NCBI GenBank assembly: GCA_022599775.1
Contig: JAHZLQ010000059.1
Location: 1-64,000, forward strand
Length of the DNA stretch: 64,000 nucleotides
Origin: Gammaproteobacteria bacterium
Lineage (GTDB): Bacteria; Pseudomonadota; Gammaproteobacteria; Nevskiales; Nevskiaceae
Direction of reading: 5' to 3'
The notes beneath the pieces were generated by a model, which saw only the letters and a program-made list of their open reading frames with translations, was not told the DNA's origin and did not search any database. A program made the translations under genes and the position numbers. How positions within the stretch are numbered: position 1 is the stretch's first letter; every line of letters starts with the position of its first letter. Shown here piece by piece: positions 1-8,668 of the stretch.

Positions 1-34
1 CATTTTGCGGCACGTCGTGACACTAGCGACCAAC

Positions 35-57
35 AAAAAATCGCGCAAAAAGCGCGA
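35..57 (-). terminator. Rho-independent terminator downstream of the tRNA-Ala remnant
   Basis: Read on the minus strand, a perfect 6-bp stem TCGCGC/GCGCGA with a five-T loop is followed by six T residues. It lies about 37 bases past the CCA end of the tRNA-Ala 3' half at 94-138. This is where the chromosomal tRNA transcript would end, so the sequence left of position 94 is most likely host chromosome. The structure is seen directly; the assignment to the tRNA is inference. Confidence 0.75.
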
Positions 58-93
58 CTTAGGGACTTCTTTGCATCTTGTGGCACTTTGAAA

Positions 94-138
94 TGGTGGA
101 GCGGAGGAGGATCGAACTCCCGACCTTCGCATTGCGAA
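94..138 (-). other. Integration site: 3' half of a tRNA-Ala gene (att core)
   Basis: The minus strand reads an anticodon loop TTCGCAA (anticodon CGC, alanine), a stem strand TGCGA, variable loop AGGTC, T stem GGGAG/CTCCT around the loop TTCGATC, acceptor strand CCGCTCC, discriminator A and CCA. The 5' half is missing: bases beyond 138 do not pair with the anticodon stem. P4-type integrases commonly recombine in tRNA 3' ends and duplicate this segment. The fragment is therefore one attachment junction, and an intact tRNA-Ala(CGC) is expected at the other end of the element. The exact crossover point cannot be placed from one junction. Confidence 0.85.
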
Positions 139-301
139 CGCCCTCAGTACAACTTTCCGTACATTTATGGTGCTTCACAAAGCTACACAACATGCTGATT
201 TTGTTTACTTCTCTTCTGACGGAATCTATATTGACCTCTCCCAGGCATTCCCCAGATTGTTAGCCCGGTGTTAGCCCGGCACGCGCCTTCAGGAGGTCAG
301 C

Positions 302-1693
302 ATGGCGCAGATCAACTTCACCAAAGCCGCAATCGACGGCTTGGCCCTTCCCGCGGCCGGCAAGCGAGTGCTGTTTCAGGATACCCGCCTGCCCGGCCTA
401 TCCCTCAGGGTGACATCCGCTGGCGTGAAGACCTTCGTCGTGCTCAAGCGCCCCAAGTATGGCTCGCTCGAAATGGTCACCATTGGCCGATACCCCGAAG
501 TGACCATTGAGATGGCCCGTCGGCAAGCAATGGAGATCGTGGGCGTACTGGCTTCCGGCAGGAGCATGGCGGAATCCCTCAGAGAACGCCGCAGCGAGAT
601 AACCCTGAACGAACTCTTCGAGAGCTTCCTTCAACGGCACTCCAAGCTGCACAAGAAGACATGGCGCAACGACGAGTCGAACTACCAGCTGTACCTTGGC
701 AAGGTCATGGGCCGCAAGAAGCTTTCCCAGATCGACCGGCGTCAAATCGTTGCACTGATGGATCGCATGATCGAGGAAGGCCGAAGCCCCGTCACCGCCG
801 AGCGTGCGGTCCTTGCGCTGGGGCGCAAGCTTTTCAACTGGGCACGTGAACGAAGCCTCTGGCAACGCGAAAATCCGTTCGCCGGCATCCCCGGCGCCAA
901 GAAGCGCCGGCGCGCGCGCTTCCTGCTGCCTCATGAACTGCCGCGTTTCTTCAAAGCCGTCGCACTCGAAGACAACGACGAAATCCGCGACTTCATCCTG
1001 CTGGCGCTGCTCACCGGCCAGCGCCGCGGCAACGTTCAGGCGATGAAGTGGAAGGACATCGATCTGAGCAGTGGCGTCTGGTACATCGACGCGAACGAAT
1101 TCAAGAACGGCGAGCATCAGGCCGTGCCGCTCACGTCCAACGCGATCGACATTCTCCAGCGACGGCGGGAACGTGCGCCCGCGACCGACGTCTGGGTACT
1201 TCCGGCGTCCGACAGCGACAAGGGCCCAGGGCATCTAGTGGAACCGCGCAAGGGCTGGGCTCGGGTTTTGGCCCGCGCCGAGGCCATCGGCCTGTCGGAG
1301 ATGATCGCGGCTTGCGAAGGTGAGTCGCGAATGCCCGAACAAATCTTCGATCCGCGCACCAAGGAGCGCAGCATCCTTCCAACGTTGAGAAAGCTACGCG
1401 AGGAGGCGCAGCAGCGGGGCCTTGATCCCTCGTCGGCTCGCCTGGATGACCTGCTGATGCATGACCTTCGCCGAAGCATGGGCAGCTGGCAGGCCATCAA
1501 CGGCGCGAGTCTTTCGATCATCGGCCGCAGCCTCGGGCACAAGTCGCCGCAGGCCACGGCTATCTATGCCCGGCTGCACCTGGACCCTGTTCGCGACAGC
1601 ATGGAGCGTGCGGCGGAAGCCATGCTGAGAGCCGGCTCTCAGAAGAACGTCGAGATGCGGTCCAGAGTTCCGGTCGGTCAAGTGAGCCCGTGA
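302..1693 (+). CDS. int: P4-type tyrosine integrase
   Basis: Site-specific recombinase of 463 residues that would integrate and excise the element at tRNA-Ala. An arm-binding DUF4102-type N-terminus (about 1-95) precedes a SAM-like core-binding region (about 105-190) and the catalytic domain. The expected residues are visible: Arg near 241 in TGQRRGN, the HDLRR box near 387-391, GHKS, and the nucleophile Tyr near 421 in AIYARLH. The ATG is chosen because AGGAGG lies six bases upstream. The gene starts about 160 bases from the tRNA remnant and reads into the element. No frameshift or missing catalytic residue is seen, so it should be functional. Confidence 0.96.
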   Translation: MAQINFTKAAIDGLALPAAGKRVLFQDTRLPGLSLRVTSAGVKTFVVLKRPKYGSLEMVTIGRYPEVTIEMARRQAMEIVGVLASGRSMAESLRERRSEITLNELFESFLQRHSKLHKKTWRNDESNYQLYLGKVMGRKKLSQIDRRQIVALMDRMIEEGRSPVTAERAVLALGRKLFNWARERSLWQRENPFAGIPGAKKRRRARFLLPHELPRFFKAVALEDNDEIRDFILLALLTGQRRGNVQAMKWKDIDLSSGVWYIDANEFKNGEHQAVPLTSNAIDILQRRRERAPATDVWVLPASDSDKGPGHLVEPRKGWARVLARAEAIGLSEMIAACEGESRMPEQIFDPRTKERSILPTLRKLREEAQQRGLDPSSARLDDLLMHDLRRSMGSWQAINGASLSIIGRSLGHKSPQATAIYARLHLDPVRDSMERAAEAMLRAGSQKNVEMRSRVPVGQVSP

Positions 1694-1694
1694 T

Positions 1695-2579
1695 TCAATC
1701 TCTGTCGGATCGTCCGGCCGCTTCAAGCAATGGCAGTGCAAAGGCTGCAACCCGCAGGCCGACATCGGCCACACGCTCGGGCGATTGCTTCAGTCGGGCA
1801 CGCCGAACAAATGCCCGCACTTGGGCGTCACGTCCCGGCAGCGCCCAGAACTCGGACGTCAGCCCAACCGGTGTTTGCTCCGGAATCGGCGTCCCTCTGC
1901 GGACAAACGTCCGACGTATCGACTCGACCAGCACGGCTTGGTCGACGCGCTCCGAGTGCGCCAGATAGTCGATGTCGAAGAAGTCCTTGATCCGGCTGTT
2001 GCGAATGCCCAGAGAAACGATGGCTTCGAGCTTCTCGGCGATCACCGTCTCAGGGCGATAGACGCGAAGGACCGGCGCAGGGTCGTCGAGCACGACGGGA
2101 TAGACCAGTTCCTCTGGATATGGCCAGAGCGCATCCCCGAAGCCGATATCGACCTGCAAGCGGTCACGTATCGTCCCGAGCCTTGCTTCGAAGGTGACGC
2201 GGACGCCCGCATATTCCTGCTCCGCACGAATCGGCTCGGCCACGATGGATGCGGGATCAAAGACCACGGCATCGTCTGGAACCTCCACGCGGCAGATGGC
2301 TGCAATGTCACCGGCGACGGACGCCGGGTCGTTGTTTCCTCGCGACAACAGATCGAGATCGACGGTTGCGCGATAGGGCTGGTCGGCCCACAGCCGGAGC
2401 AGCATGGCGCCTTTCAGAACGAATCGCTCGCGCAGTTCGGAGGCCGCCAGGCGGTACAGAAAGCGCTCGAACAGGTAGTTGCGCAGCGTGATCTGGAAAT
2501 CCTCGCCGCGTTGGCGGGCGATATTCAGCAGGCGCGCCCGAATCGATGCCGCCCGGTCCTTGGCAGGCCTTTCCGTCAT
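1695..2579 (-). CDS. abiEii: AbiEii-like nucleotidyltransferase toxin
   Basis: Protein of 294 residues of the AbiEii/COG2253 nucleotidyltransferase toxin family. Known AbiEii proteins are toxic NTP transferases that inhibit growth as part of a type IV-like toxin-antitoxin pair and can abort phage infection. The nucleotidyltransferase core is visible as FVLKGAMLL followed by the paired acidic motif TVDLDLL, and the KLEAI and RIKDFFDIDYL motifs follow in the C-terminal half. The start is placed at the ATG overlapping the abiEi stop by four bases, which indicates translational coupling; an upstream in-frame ATG would run through abiEi. It converges on int, with one base between the two stop codons. 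Confidence 0.88.
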   Translation of the reverse strand: MTERPAKDRAASIRARLLNIARQRGEDFQITLRNYLFERFLYRLAASELRERFVLKGAMLLRLWADQPYRATVDLDLLSRGNNDPASVAGDIAAICRVEVPDDAVVFDPASIVAEPIRAEQEYAGVRVTFEARLGTIRDRLQVDIGFGDALWPYPEELVYPVVLDDPAPVLRVYRPETVIAEKLEAIVSLGIRNSRIKDFFDIDYLAHSERVDQAVLVESIRRTFVRRGTPIPEQTPVGLTSEFWALPGRDAQVRAFVRRARLKQSPERVADVGLRVAAFALPLLEAAGRSDRD

Positions 2580-3175
2580 CCGACGACTTCCAGATACGGC
2601 CGCATCACCGTGGCCACCCGGTCCAGCTTCGCATGGCGCCACAGCGCATCCATGCCTCGCGGATGACGCTGGACGTAGTCCTTCAGCGCCTCGACGGCGA
2701 TTTCGGGGCCGATCTTGTTGCGGTACTTGAAGCAGTCCGCCACGGTCTTGGCCGCCGAGTAGATCCGGACGGCAACGCCGTCGATCCTGTGCGTCTCGAC
2801 GCCCTCGGTCAGCGCTGCACCGGAGAAGTAGACGACACGGACCGGAAACGGCGGATTGCGCGGGTGCCAGGCGTGGTTGTCCAGCGCGATCCAGACCTCG
2901 GCCGGCGACTGCGTCGTCAGGCCGTGGAAACGAAGCGCGCTGAGCAGGCAGACCGTCGCCCTGGGAACGGCCTTGGCTACTTCGGCGAGGCTGCGCTGCG
3001 CCGAGATGTCAGCATCCGGAACGGCATACAGCCCTCGCGATACGCGCACCAGCGCACCGCGCGCCGCAAGCCGGCGCGCGTATTCGACGGGAATGCCGAG
3101 CGCCTTGAGGTCACGCGGCCGCGCGACCCCCAGACGTCTGACGGCTTCGACTGTTCGGGCTTCGGAGCGCCGCAT
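2576..3175 (-). CDS. abiEi: AbiEi-like antitoxin and autorepressor
   Basis: Protein of 199 residues, first gene of the abiE pair. AbiEi antitoxins have an N-terminal winged-helix domain that represses their own promoter and a C-terminal domain that neutralises AbiEii. Here residues 1-60 look like the winged helix (repeated RRLGVARPRDL and YARRLAARGALVRVSRGLY). The pattern RLYSAAKTVADCFKYR is represented by IYSAAKTVADCFKYR near 138-152, typical of the AbiEi C-terminal domain. The ATG lies just downstream of a palindrome at 3188-3200. The pair probably stabilises the element as well as giving phage protection, but neither role can be proven here. Confidence 0.87.
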   Translation of the reverse strand: MRRSEARTVEAVRRLGVARPRDLKALGIPVEYARRLAARGALVRVSRGLYAVPDADISAQRSLAEVAKAVPRATVCLLSALRFHGLTTQSPAEVWIALDNHAWHPRNPPFPVRVVYFSGAALTEGVETHRIDGVAVRIYSAAKTVADCFKYRNKIGPEIAVEALKDYVQRHPRGMDALWRHAKLDRVATVMRPYLEVVG

Positions 3176-3187
3176 GGCGATTTCCTT

Positions 3188-3221
3188 AATACTCGGTATT
3201 TATGCTTAAACACCTATGATA
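3188..3221 (-). promoter_or_regulatory. Candidate abiE promoter and AbiEi operator
   Basis: A palindrome AATAC-TCG-GTATT spans 3188-3200, 13 bases before the abiEi start. Further upstream on the minus strand there is a -10-like TATCAT near 3215-3220, with a TTGGGT-like -35 about 18 bases before it. A palindrome between -10 and start codon fits the negative autoregulation known for AbiEi. The dyad is seen; the promoter call is inference. Confidence 0.5.
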
Positions 3222-3419
3222 CAGGACTATCGCACATCCACCCAATAGTTGCATGGACCGCTATGGGAGGACCGTACACCTCAAGGCAAATCCCCAAAAT
3301 TCCCGGATAACCCCGAATTCTCCCGCGTAACGAACGCCGGGAGTTTTCTTCGCAGCAACCCGGATCAACGATCTCCCCTCTCGCCGAGACATTCCGGCCT
3401 TCGACAGGGATCGACGATC

Positions 3420-3638
3420 ATGAGCCACCCGCCCGTTCAGTCCGTATTACTGACTCAGGAGCAGGTCGCCCAGCGCCTCGGCGTCAAACCGGCCACCTTG
3501 CAGATCTGGCGCGTGACCGGACGTTACAGCCTGCCATTCGTGAAGTGCGGCAGGCTCGTGCGATATCGCGAAGAAGATGTGCATGCGTTCATCGAGCGGA
3601 GAACGCGCGAACACACCGGCTCGGCCGGCCTCGGTTGA
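3420..3638 (+). CDS. AlpA/MerR-like helix-turn-helix regulator (excisionase family)
   Basis: Small 72-residue DNA-binding protein. Residues 10-65 form an excisionase-type winged helix: LTQEQVAQRLGVKPATLQIWRV is the turn-helix part, and GRLVRYREEDVHAFIERR the wing and final helix. Proteins of this type sit at the start of the parA block in PFGI-1-like islands and in P4-like elements, where AlpA activates excision. It is nine bases upstream of parA and probably cotranscribed. Residues 1-9 are variable, and the ATG at 3420 is the most plausible start. Activator or excisionase function is inferred from family and position. Confidence 0.85.
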   Translation: MSHPPVQSVLLTQEQVAQRLGVKPATLQIWRVTGRYSLPFVKCGRLVRYREEDVHAFIERRTREHTGSAGLG

Positions 3639-3647
3639 GGAGGCGCC

Positions 3648-4502
3648 ATGACCTCCACGCGACCGCCGCCACGCGGCAATCTGGTCATCACCGTCTGCAG
3701 CACCAAGGGCGGCGTCGGCAAGACGACGCTGGCGGCGAACCTCGGCGGTCTGCTGGCAGACCTCGGACAAGAAGTGTTGCTGATTGATGCTGACATCCAG
3801 CCCACGCTGTCGAGTTACTACACACTCACCGACCATGCGCCGCGCGGCCTGTCGGCGCTGTTGCAGGACGGAGACATCGCGGACTGCATCAGTCGCACCG
3901 ACATCGGCTGCGACCTGATCGTCTCCGATGATCCAGTCGGACGACTCCAGGACTGGATTCTGCATACGCCCGACGGCCGCGTACGCCTGCGCCACACGCT
4001 GGAGCAGGTTGACTTCTACGACGTCACGATCATCGACACGCAAGGCGCGGTCGGTCCTCTGCAGGACGCCGCCGTTTGCGCGGCCCAGGTGCTGCTGTCG
4101 CCGATCCCCCCGGAAATCCTCTCGGCCCGTGAATTCGCGCGCGGCACCTTGGGGATGCTGGACCGGCTGCGGCCCATGCAGTTTCTGGGCGCACCGCTCG
4201 GGCCGCTGTACGGGCTGATCAACCGCATGGACCGCGCTGGCGAGGCCGGTCGCATCGCTGCGGAACTTCAGCGAGAAAGTTTCGCCCCGTCGCGCGGCGC
4301 GATCCGCATTCTCGATACGGTGATCCCATCGACGGTGGCCTACCGCGAGGCCGCCACCGCGCGCATGCCGATCCACCGCTACGAACCCCGGCGCCGGGGC
4401 CCGACGCCCAGCGGACGCGACGTGATGCTGTCGCTCGTCCGGGAACTGCTTCCGCATCTGCCGATCGACGAAACCACACTCGACAGCAGTCGAGTGGCCT
4501 GA
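3648..4502 (+). CDS. parA: ParA-family partition ATPase
   Basis: ATPase of 284 residues with a deviant Walker A box KGGVGKTT at residues 20-27, the LLIDADIQPTLS strand near 44-56 and VTIIDTQG (Walker B) near 124-131. Family members form dynamic filaments on the nucleoid and segregate or stabilise the excised circular ICE together with ParB. It is followed 22 bases later by the parB-like gene, the standard order of this module. In PFGI-1-type islands the parA homologue is needed for maintenance of the excised form. The ATG at 3648 is preceded by GAGGAGGCG. Confidence 0.93.
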   Translation: MTSTRPPPRGNLVITVCSTKGGVGKTTLAANLGGLLADLGQEVLLIDADIQPTLSSYYTLTDHAPRGLSALLQDGDIADCISRTDIGCDLIVSDDPVGRLQDWILHTPDGRVRLRHTLEQVDFYDVTIIDTQGAVGPLQDAAVCAAQVLLSPIPPEILSAREFARGTLGMLDRLRPMQFLGAPLGPLYGLINRMDRAGEAGRIAAELQRESFAPSRGAIRILDTVIPSTVAYREAATARMPIHRYEPRRRGPTPSGRDVMLSLVRELLPHLPIDETTLDSSRVA

Positions 4503-4524
4503 CGAACCAGGCGGAAGGCCGTCC

Positions 4525-6210
4525 GTGAACAAACACGCGCCCACCGGTGAAGCCCTGCGTTCGCTGCTGCACATGGACCATTTCGGCAGCGATCCCGGCC
4601 CGCTGCCGCCGGCCGATCCGCTCACGCGCACGACGATCCAGCGGGTTCCGATCGATCAGATCGACTTCTACGATCGCAACCCGCGACGCATGCGCAATCC
4701 ACACTACGAAGAGATCAAGGAATCGATCCGCGCCTCGGGCATCCTCCAGAACCCCAAGATCACGCGACGCCCCGGCGCCGAGCGCTACCTGCTCGCCTTC
4801 GGCGGCAACACCCGGCTTGCGATCCTCCGCGAGTTGCACCGGGAAACCGGCGATGTCCGGTTTGCCGCGGTCGACTGCGATTTCGTGCCCTGGCGTTCGG
4901 AAGCCGAGGTGCTCGTCGGACACCTGATCGAGAACGAAACCCGCGGCGAGCTGAGCTTCATCGACAAGGCCCGCGGCGTACGCGAGGCGCGGACGCTGAT
5001 CGAAAGCGAAAGCGGCCAGACGCTTTCGCTGCGTCAGCTCTCCGCTCAACTGCGGGAACGCGGCTTTCGCATCGACTCGTCGATGATCTCCCGCTACGAG
5101 TATGCCGTGGACGTCCTGGCCGAAGCGCTGCCACACGCGCTGAACGCCGGACTCGGGCGGCCGCAGGTGCAGCGGCTGCGCCAGCTCGACACGGTGGCGC
5201 AGATGTTCTGGCAGCGGCGCCAGCTCGGCACGGAAGCGATCTACCGCGCCGTGTTCTGCGAAGCACTGGCCGCCTCCGACCGCGAAGACTGGGATTTCGA
5301 GCGGGCGCGGCGCGCCGTGGAGAGCACCCTGGCCAACCGAGCCGGCATCGAAGCCCGTCTGGCGACCCTGGAACTCGGCGCCGATCTCGCGGGCGCGGCA
5401 GAGTCGGGCGACGACACCCTTGTGACGACGTCGACCGGCACGCAGACGTCGCCGCCAGCCCCACCGACGTTACCCAATCGTGCCCCGGTTGCCGAACGGG
5501 CTCGCACCGAGCCTGGCGAGCCCCCGGAAGCCATGGCTACGCCTCCGTCTCGGTCCGCATCGAAACCGGAAGTCGCCATCGCACCGGAAACGCTGCCACC
5601 CCTGCCTCTCGCGTCCGGCCCGCAACCGGAAGCGGCCGCAGCAAACACGACATCAGACTCCACAGAAAACAAGCTGGAATGCCTGCTGACACGGCTTCGC
5701 GAAGCCGGTCAGCGCTACGCCCGAATCGCCGGACTCGAGCAGTGCATTCGTGTCGACATCGATGCAGAAAATGAGCTTTGCAGCTATCGCCTCGTCGATT
5801 TCCCCGATGCGGCACAGTGCGAACAGGCCCGGCGAAGCGACGCCGAACGACAGGCGCTTGCATGGAAATTCTGGACGCTGGCGCAATGCTGCGACCTGTT
5901 CGGCTTGATCGAGCGCCGCATCCTCGACCGTTTCGACACCCGCGAGGCACGCGAAGAGGCCTGCGTCGCCCTGTTCGGCGCCGGATCGGGATTTGTCCGT
6001 GCCTGGAGCGACGAAGGCGCGGCGCAGCAGGTCGTGGACGAGACCATCGGCAACGCGGACGCCTACGGCTATTGCGACTACGTCGACGCCGCCAGCGCGG
6101 AGCTCTGGGCCGCGGACCTCGCGCTGAGGCAGGCCTACCGGGACTTGCGGCTGTTCGTGCGTGAAGCGGGCATCGACCTGTGGGCGGACGACCAGGAGCC
6201 CCCGGCATGA
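4525..6210 (+). CDS. parB: ParB-family partition protein (PFGI-1 type)
   Basis: Protein of 561 residues starting with GTG. Residues about 40-130 form the ParB/Srx nuclease-like domain (IDFYDRNPRR, SGILQNPKITRR, FGGNTRLAILREL). Residues about 145-230 carry a helix-turn-helix with ENETRGELSFIDKARGV and SMISRYEYAVDVL. A Pro/Thr/Ala-rich linker (about 290-380) leads to a C-terminal domain with no obvious motif. The long C-terminal extension is typical of ICE-borne ParB of the TIGR03764 kind rather than the roughly 300-residue chromosomal type. It overlaps the next gene by an ATGA junction, so the block is one operon. Confidence 0.9.
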   Translation: MNKHAPTGEALRSLLHMDHFGSDPGPLPPADPLTRTTIQRVPIDQIDFYDRNPRRMRNPHYEEIKESIRASGILQNPKITRRPGAERYLLAFGGNTRLAILRELHRETGDVRFAAVDCDFVPWRSEAEVLVGHLIENETRGELSFIDKARGVREARTLIESESGQTLSLRQLSAQLRERGFRIDSSMISRYEYAVDVLAEALPHALNAGLGRPQVQRLRQLDTVAQMFWQRRQLGTEAIYRAVFCEALAASDREDWDFERARRAVESTLANRAGIEARLATLELGADLAGAAESGDDTLVTTSTGTQTSPPAPPTLPNRAPVAERARTEPGEPPEAMATPPSRSASKPEVAIAPETLPPLPLASGPQPEAAAANTTSDSTENKLECLLTRLREAGQRYARIAGLEQCIRVDIDAENELCSYRLVDFPDAAQCEQARRSDAERQALAWKFWTLAQCCDLFGLIERRILDRFDTREAREEACVALFGAGSGFVRAWSDEGAAQQVVDETIGNADAYGYCDYVDAASAELWAADLALRQAYRDLRLFVREAGIDLWADDQEPPA

Positions 6211-7067
6211 GCGGTGCAAGCGAGCCTCGCGTGAACGGTGCGACCGCGGCGGCCGACACCGACCGGGTCGTCAGTCTGCCGGTCCGCGACCGCGTGCTCG
6301 GCGTCCGCTGGGATGCCCGCAGCAAGGAAGCCGAGCTCAACTGCGCAATCTTCACCTACGCAGCCCGCTGTCTGGTCGAAGGCGACATTGACGCCCTGCG
6401 CCAGGTCGGCTTCGAACCCACGGACGTGCAGATCCTCGACGAACTGCGCCTGTCCGATCTGCACGCGCTGTCGACCTCGCGCGCCCATGCGCTGGACGTG
6501 CGCGTGAATCGCGAATCCCTGCGCTGGTTGGTGGAACACGTGCGACGCCGGCGCACGCGCGACATGCTCCGATTCGAGTTGCTGCGCCTGGACGCACCCA
6601 GCGAGATGATGACCAAGCTGTTCGGCATGACCGGGCGCAGCTACACCGCCACGCGCGAGGCACTCGGAATCACCGGCGGACAAGGCCGTCCGTCAAGCCA
6701 TCTGGGCAACGAAGACGAGGAAGAGCGCCTGTGGGAACTATGGGTCCGCCTTGCGGATCCCGAGCGCCCGACGCGCCTGCGACAGGACGATCTCTGGCTG
6801 GCGATCGGACGCGAACTCGCATCCGGACTGCGCAGCGCATGGACGATCATCCAGCAGTGGGCCTGCGACCCGCACAGCGTCCGTTCGCTGAAGGACGAAT
6901 GCACACGTCTCGGACGCAAACAGATCGAACGTGACGAGGCTGCATTGCGTGAACGGCATTCGGTCCATGCGACTTCGATCCACGGCGACGTGCTGGGTCT
7001 CTCGGCTCCCAGCCACCTCTCCCAGGACGTGTCGCCACCGGGCTCATCATCGCCGCCCGACGCCTAG
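6207..7067 (+). CDS. DUF2857-like ICE protein
   Basis: Protein of 286 residues resembling the DUF2857 family, which usually lies between parB and the STY4528-type replication gene in PFGI-1-like islands. The recognisable part is about 45-190: a pattern of ALRQVGFEPTDVQIL and FELLRLDAPSEMMTKLFGMTGRSY, a likely helical DNA-binding module, followed by GRPSSHLGNEDEE. The start is the ATG overlapping the parB stop (ATGA). Biochemical function is unknown. The operon position suggests a role in replication or regulation. The C-terminal 40 residues are Ser/Pro/His-rich and probably disordered. Confidence 0.75.
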   Translation: MSGASEPRVNGATAAADTDRVVSLPVRDRVLGVRWDARSKEAELNCAIFTYAARCLVEGDIDALRQVGFEPTDVQILDELRLSDLHALSTSRAHALDVRVNRESLRWLVEHVRRRRTRDMLRFELLRLDAPSEMMTKLFGMTGRSYTATREALGITGGQGRPSSHLGNEDEEERLWELWVRLADPERPTRLRQDDLWLAIGRELASGLRSAWTIIQQWACDPHSVRSLKDECTRLGRKQIERDEAALRERHSVHATSIHGDVLGLSAPSHLSQDVSPPGSSSPPDA

Positions 7068-7075
7068 AGCAAGCC

Positions 7076-8491
7076 GTGACGCTCGCCGGCGACCGCCCGC
7101 CTCCATCGGACATGGACGCGATTTCTCCGCGCACGCTGGCCCTGCAGGCCCTGATCGACGCCAGCATCGATGCACTCGGGCAAATCGATCGGCCCACGCA
7201 CGGCGAAGCCCTGCTGTTCATCGGCAACTGGAACGACGCCCTGCCCCGGCTGCTGATCCACGATCCCGTGCTGGAGCCGGTGGACAAGATCGTCTGGGCC
7301 GTCATCAAGACCTGTACCGACCCGCGACGCGGCACCGCATTCCCCAACTACGCGACGATTGCGCGCCTTGCCAATGTCTCGGCAGAGGGGACGATCACCC
7401 GGGCACTTGCGATCCTGCGCGTGACACGCTGGTTGAGCCTTTGCGGCCGCGCACGCGATCGCAGAGGCCGGTTCCGCGGCAGCGTCTATGCGCTCCACGA
7501 CGAGCCCCTGCTACTGCCGGACGCCCTGCACCTGGATCCGGAGTACCTCGCGTTCACGCACCGTTCGACCTCGCACTCCCACGCCCGGGTCGCCATGGTC
7601 GCAACAGGTGTCCTGCGCAGCCTGGAACTGGATGCCGCAGAACAACGGTCATCGGAACCTGAGTCCGACCCGATGACTCAACGCATCGAGGCGCAGCGAA
7701 TCATTCGGCACCGGGAGGACGGACCACAACCAGGTTCGTCGAATTCCGCAACGCGGCGCGCCGCTTTTTCCCGTAGCTTCGCAACCCGTTTCGAACTGCT
7801 GCCCGAACCGACAGACGTACAAAGTCACCCTCCGGACCAAGCTCAAATTTTGGGGTCGGTTCTTCCTCGGGTACTCGAGAACCTGCGAGCCGGTCATCAG
7901 CCTCAAAATTTGAGCCCTCCCCCAGACCCCCACGGTAGTAGTAGTAAAAAAATAAAAACTACAACCACAACACCAGAAGTGGTGGTCAAAACAGCAACTG
8001 CCGAAAACGGTAGCCGACGACAGGGGGCTGAGCCCGCCGACGATCCCGAGCTGGCCTTGCAGAACTACCGTTGGCCGGACTGGCTCAGCGCCAATGCACG
8101 CCATCTCGCCTTGATGGAACTGCGGCGGGCACCGCTGGCCTTGCGGCAAACCGTGCTCGATCTGCTTGACCAGCGGCAGCGCGACGCAGCCGCCGGCATC
8201 GCCGATCGGTTGCGCCACCCCATCCAGTACCTGCGCTCCCTGTGCCAGCTCGCCGCCGCCGGCAGGATTGAGGCCCGCACTCCATCGCACGAGACACCCG
8301 CCGAACGGCGGGCGCTTCTGTTACAGCAACTACGAGAGGCCGAGAGCGATCTCCGGCATTGGCTTCGATTGATCGAACTGGCGGGCGATGACCGTCGAAA
8401 GGCCGAGTGGCAGGCCGAGGCCAGTCGCGCGCGAGCCGAAGCAAGCCGCTGCCGAACGGCACTCGCTGCATTGGGGGACGGCAATCCATGA
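7076..8491 (+). CDS. STY4528-family ICE replication protein
   Basis: Protein of 471 residues matching by context and sequence feel the STY4528 pathogenicity-island replication family. Residues about 40-170 hold a winged-helix-like region (ATIARLANVSAEGTITRALAILR, then LSLCGRARD). The middle, about 215-330, is a poorly conserved linker. Its DNA holds an AT-rich tract and an inverted repeat (7841-7970). The C-terminal part, about 330-471, has a helical segment ending in a Glu/Arg-rich coiled coil. The GTG at 7076 follows parB-DUF2857 after eight bases; an internal ATG at 7112 is an alternative. It is taken as the initiator of the excised circle's replication by family membership. Confidence 0.72.
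   Translation: MTLAGDRPPPSDMDAISPRTLALQALIDASIDALGQIDRPTHGEALLFIGNWNDALPRLLIHDPVLEPVDKIVWAVIKTCTDPRRGTAFPNYATIARLANVSAEGTITRALAILRVTRWLSLCGRARDRRGRFRGSVYALHDEPLLLPDALHLDPEYLAFTHRSTSHSHARVAMVATGVLRSLELDAAEQRSSEPESDPMTQRIEAQRIIRHREDGPQPGSSNSATRRAAFSRSFATRFELLPEPTDVQSHPPDQAQILGSVLPRVLENLRAGHQPQNLSPPPDPHGSSSKKIKTTTTTPEVVVKTATAENGSRRQGAEPADDPELALQNYRWPDWLSANARHLALMELRRAPLALRQTVLDLLDQRQRDAAAGIADRLRHPIQYLRSLCQLAAAGRIEARTPSHETPAERRALLLQQLREAESDLRHWLRLIELAGDDRRKAEWQAEASRARAEASRCRTALAALGDGNP
7841..7970 (+). repeat. Inverted repeat plus AT-rich tract inside the replication gene (candidate origin)
   Basis: GCTCAAATTTTG at 7841-7852 and its exact reverse complement at 7904-7915 are 51 bases apart. They are followed by an unusually AT-rich, strand-asymmetric stretch (about 7933-7970) rich in A runs, within an otherwise high-GC gene. 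In the protein this encodes a Ser/Lys/Thr low-complexity linker. Binding repeats next to an easily melted tract inside or beside an initiator gene is a common plan for plasmid origins, so this is a candidate oriV. Only the arrangement is seen; function is inference. Confidence 0.4.
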
Positions 8492-8668
8492 GCGACCGCT
8501 GTCAGTACCAACAGCTTGACGAATCTCTACCCAGCTTGATGGCAGCCCATGCCCGCGCCAATTCCAACTGCGCCGAACGGCATTTGGCACAGACATCCAT
8601 ACCGAGCCGGGCGACCCTTCCTCGCTCATGTCGCAGGCTACCGTCTGCCCACTTCATCGGAGCGTCTC

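Noticed and set aside
78-263. Short plus-strand open frame of 61 codons over the tRNA remnant
   Set aside because: It covers the tRNA-Ala 3' half and the junction DNA, has no ribosome site and no family; it is chance reading of att sequence.
398-1234. Long minus-strand open frame inside int
   Set aside because: High-GC genes produce long antisense frames; int has all catalytic residues and a ribosome site, this frame has neither.
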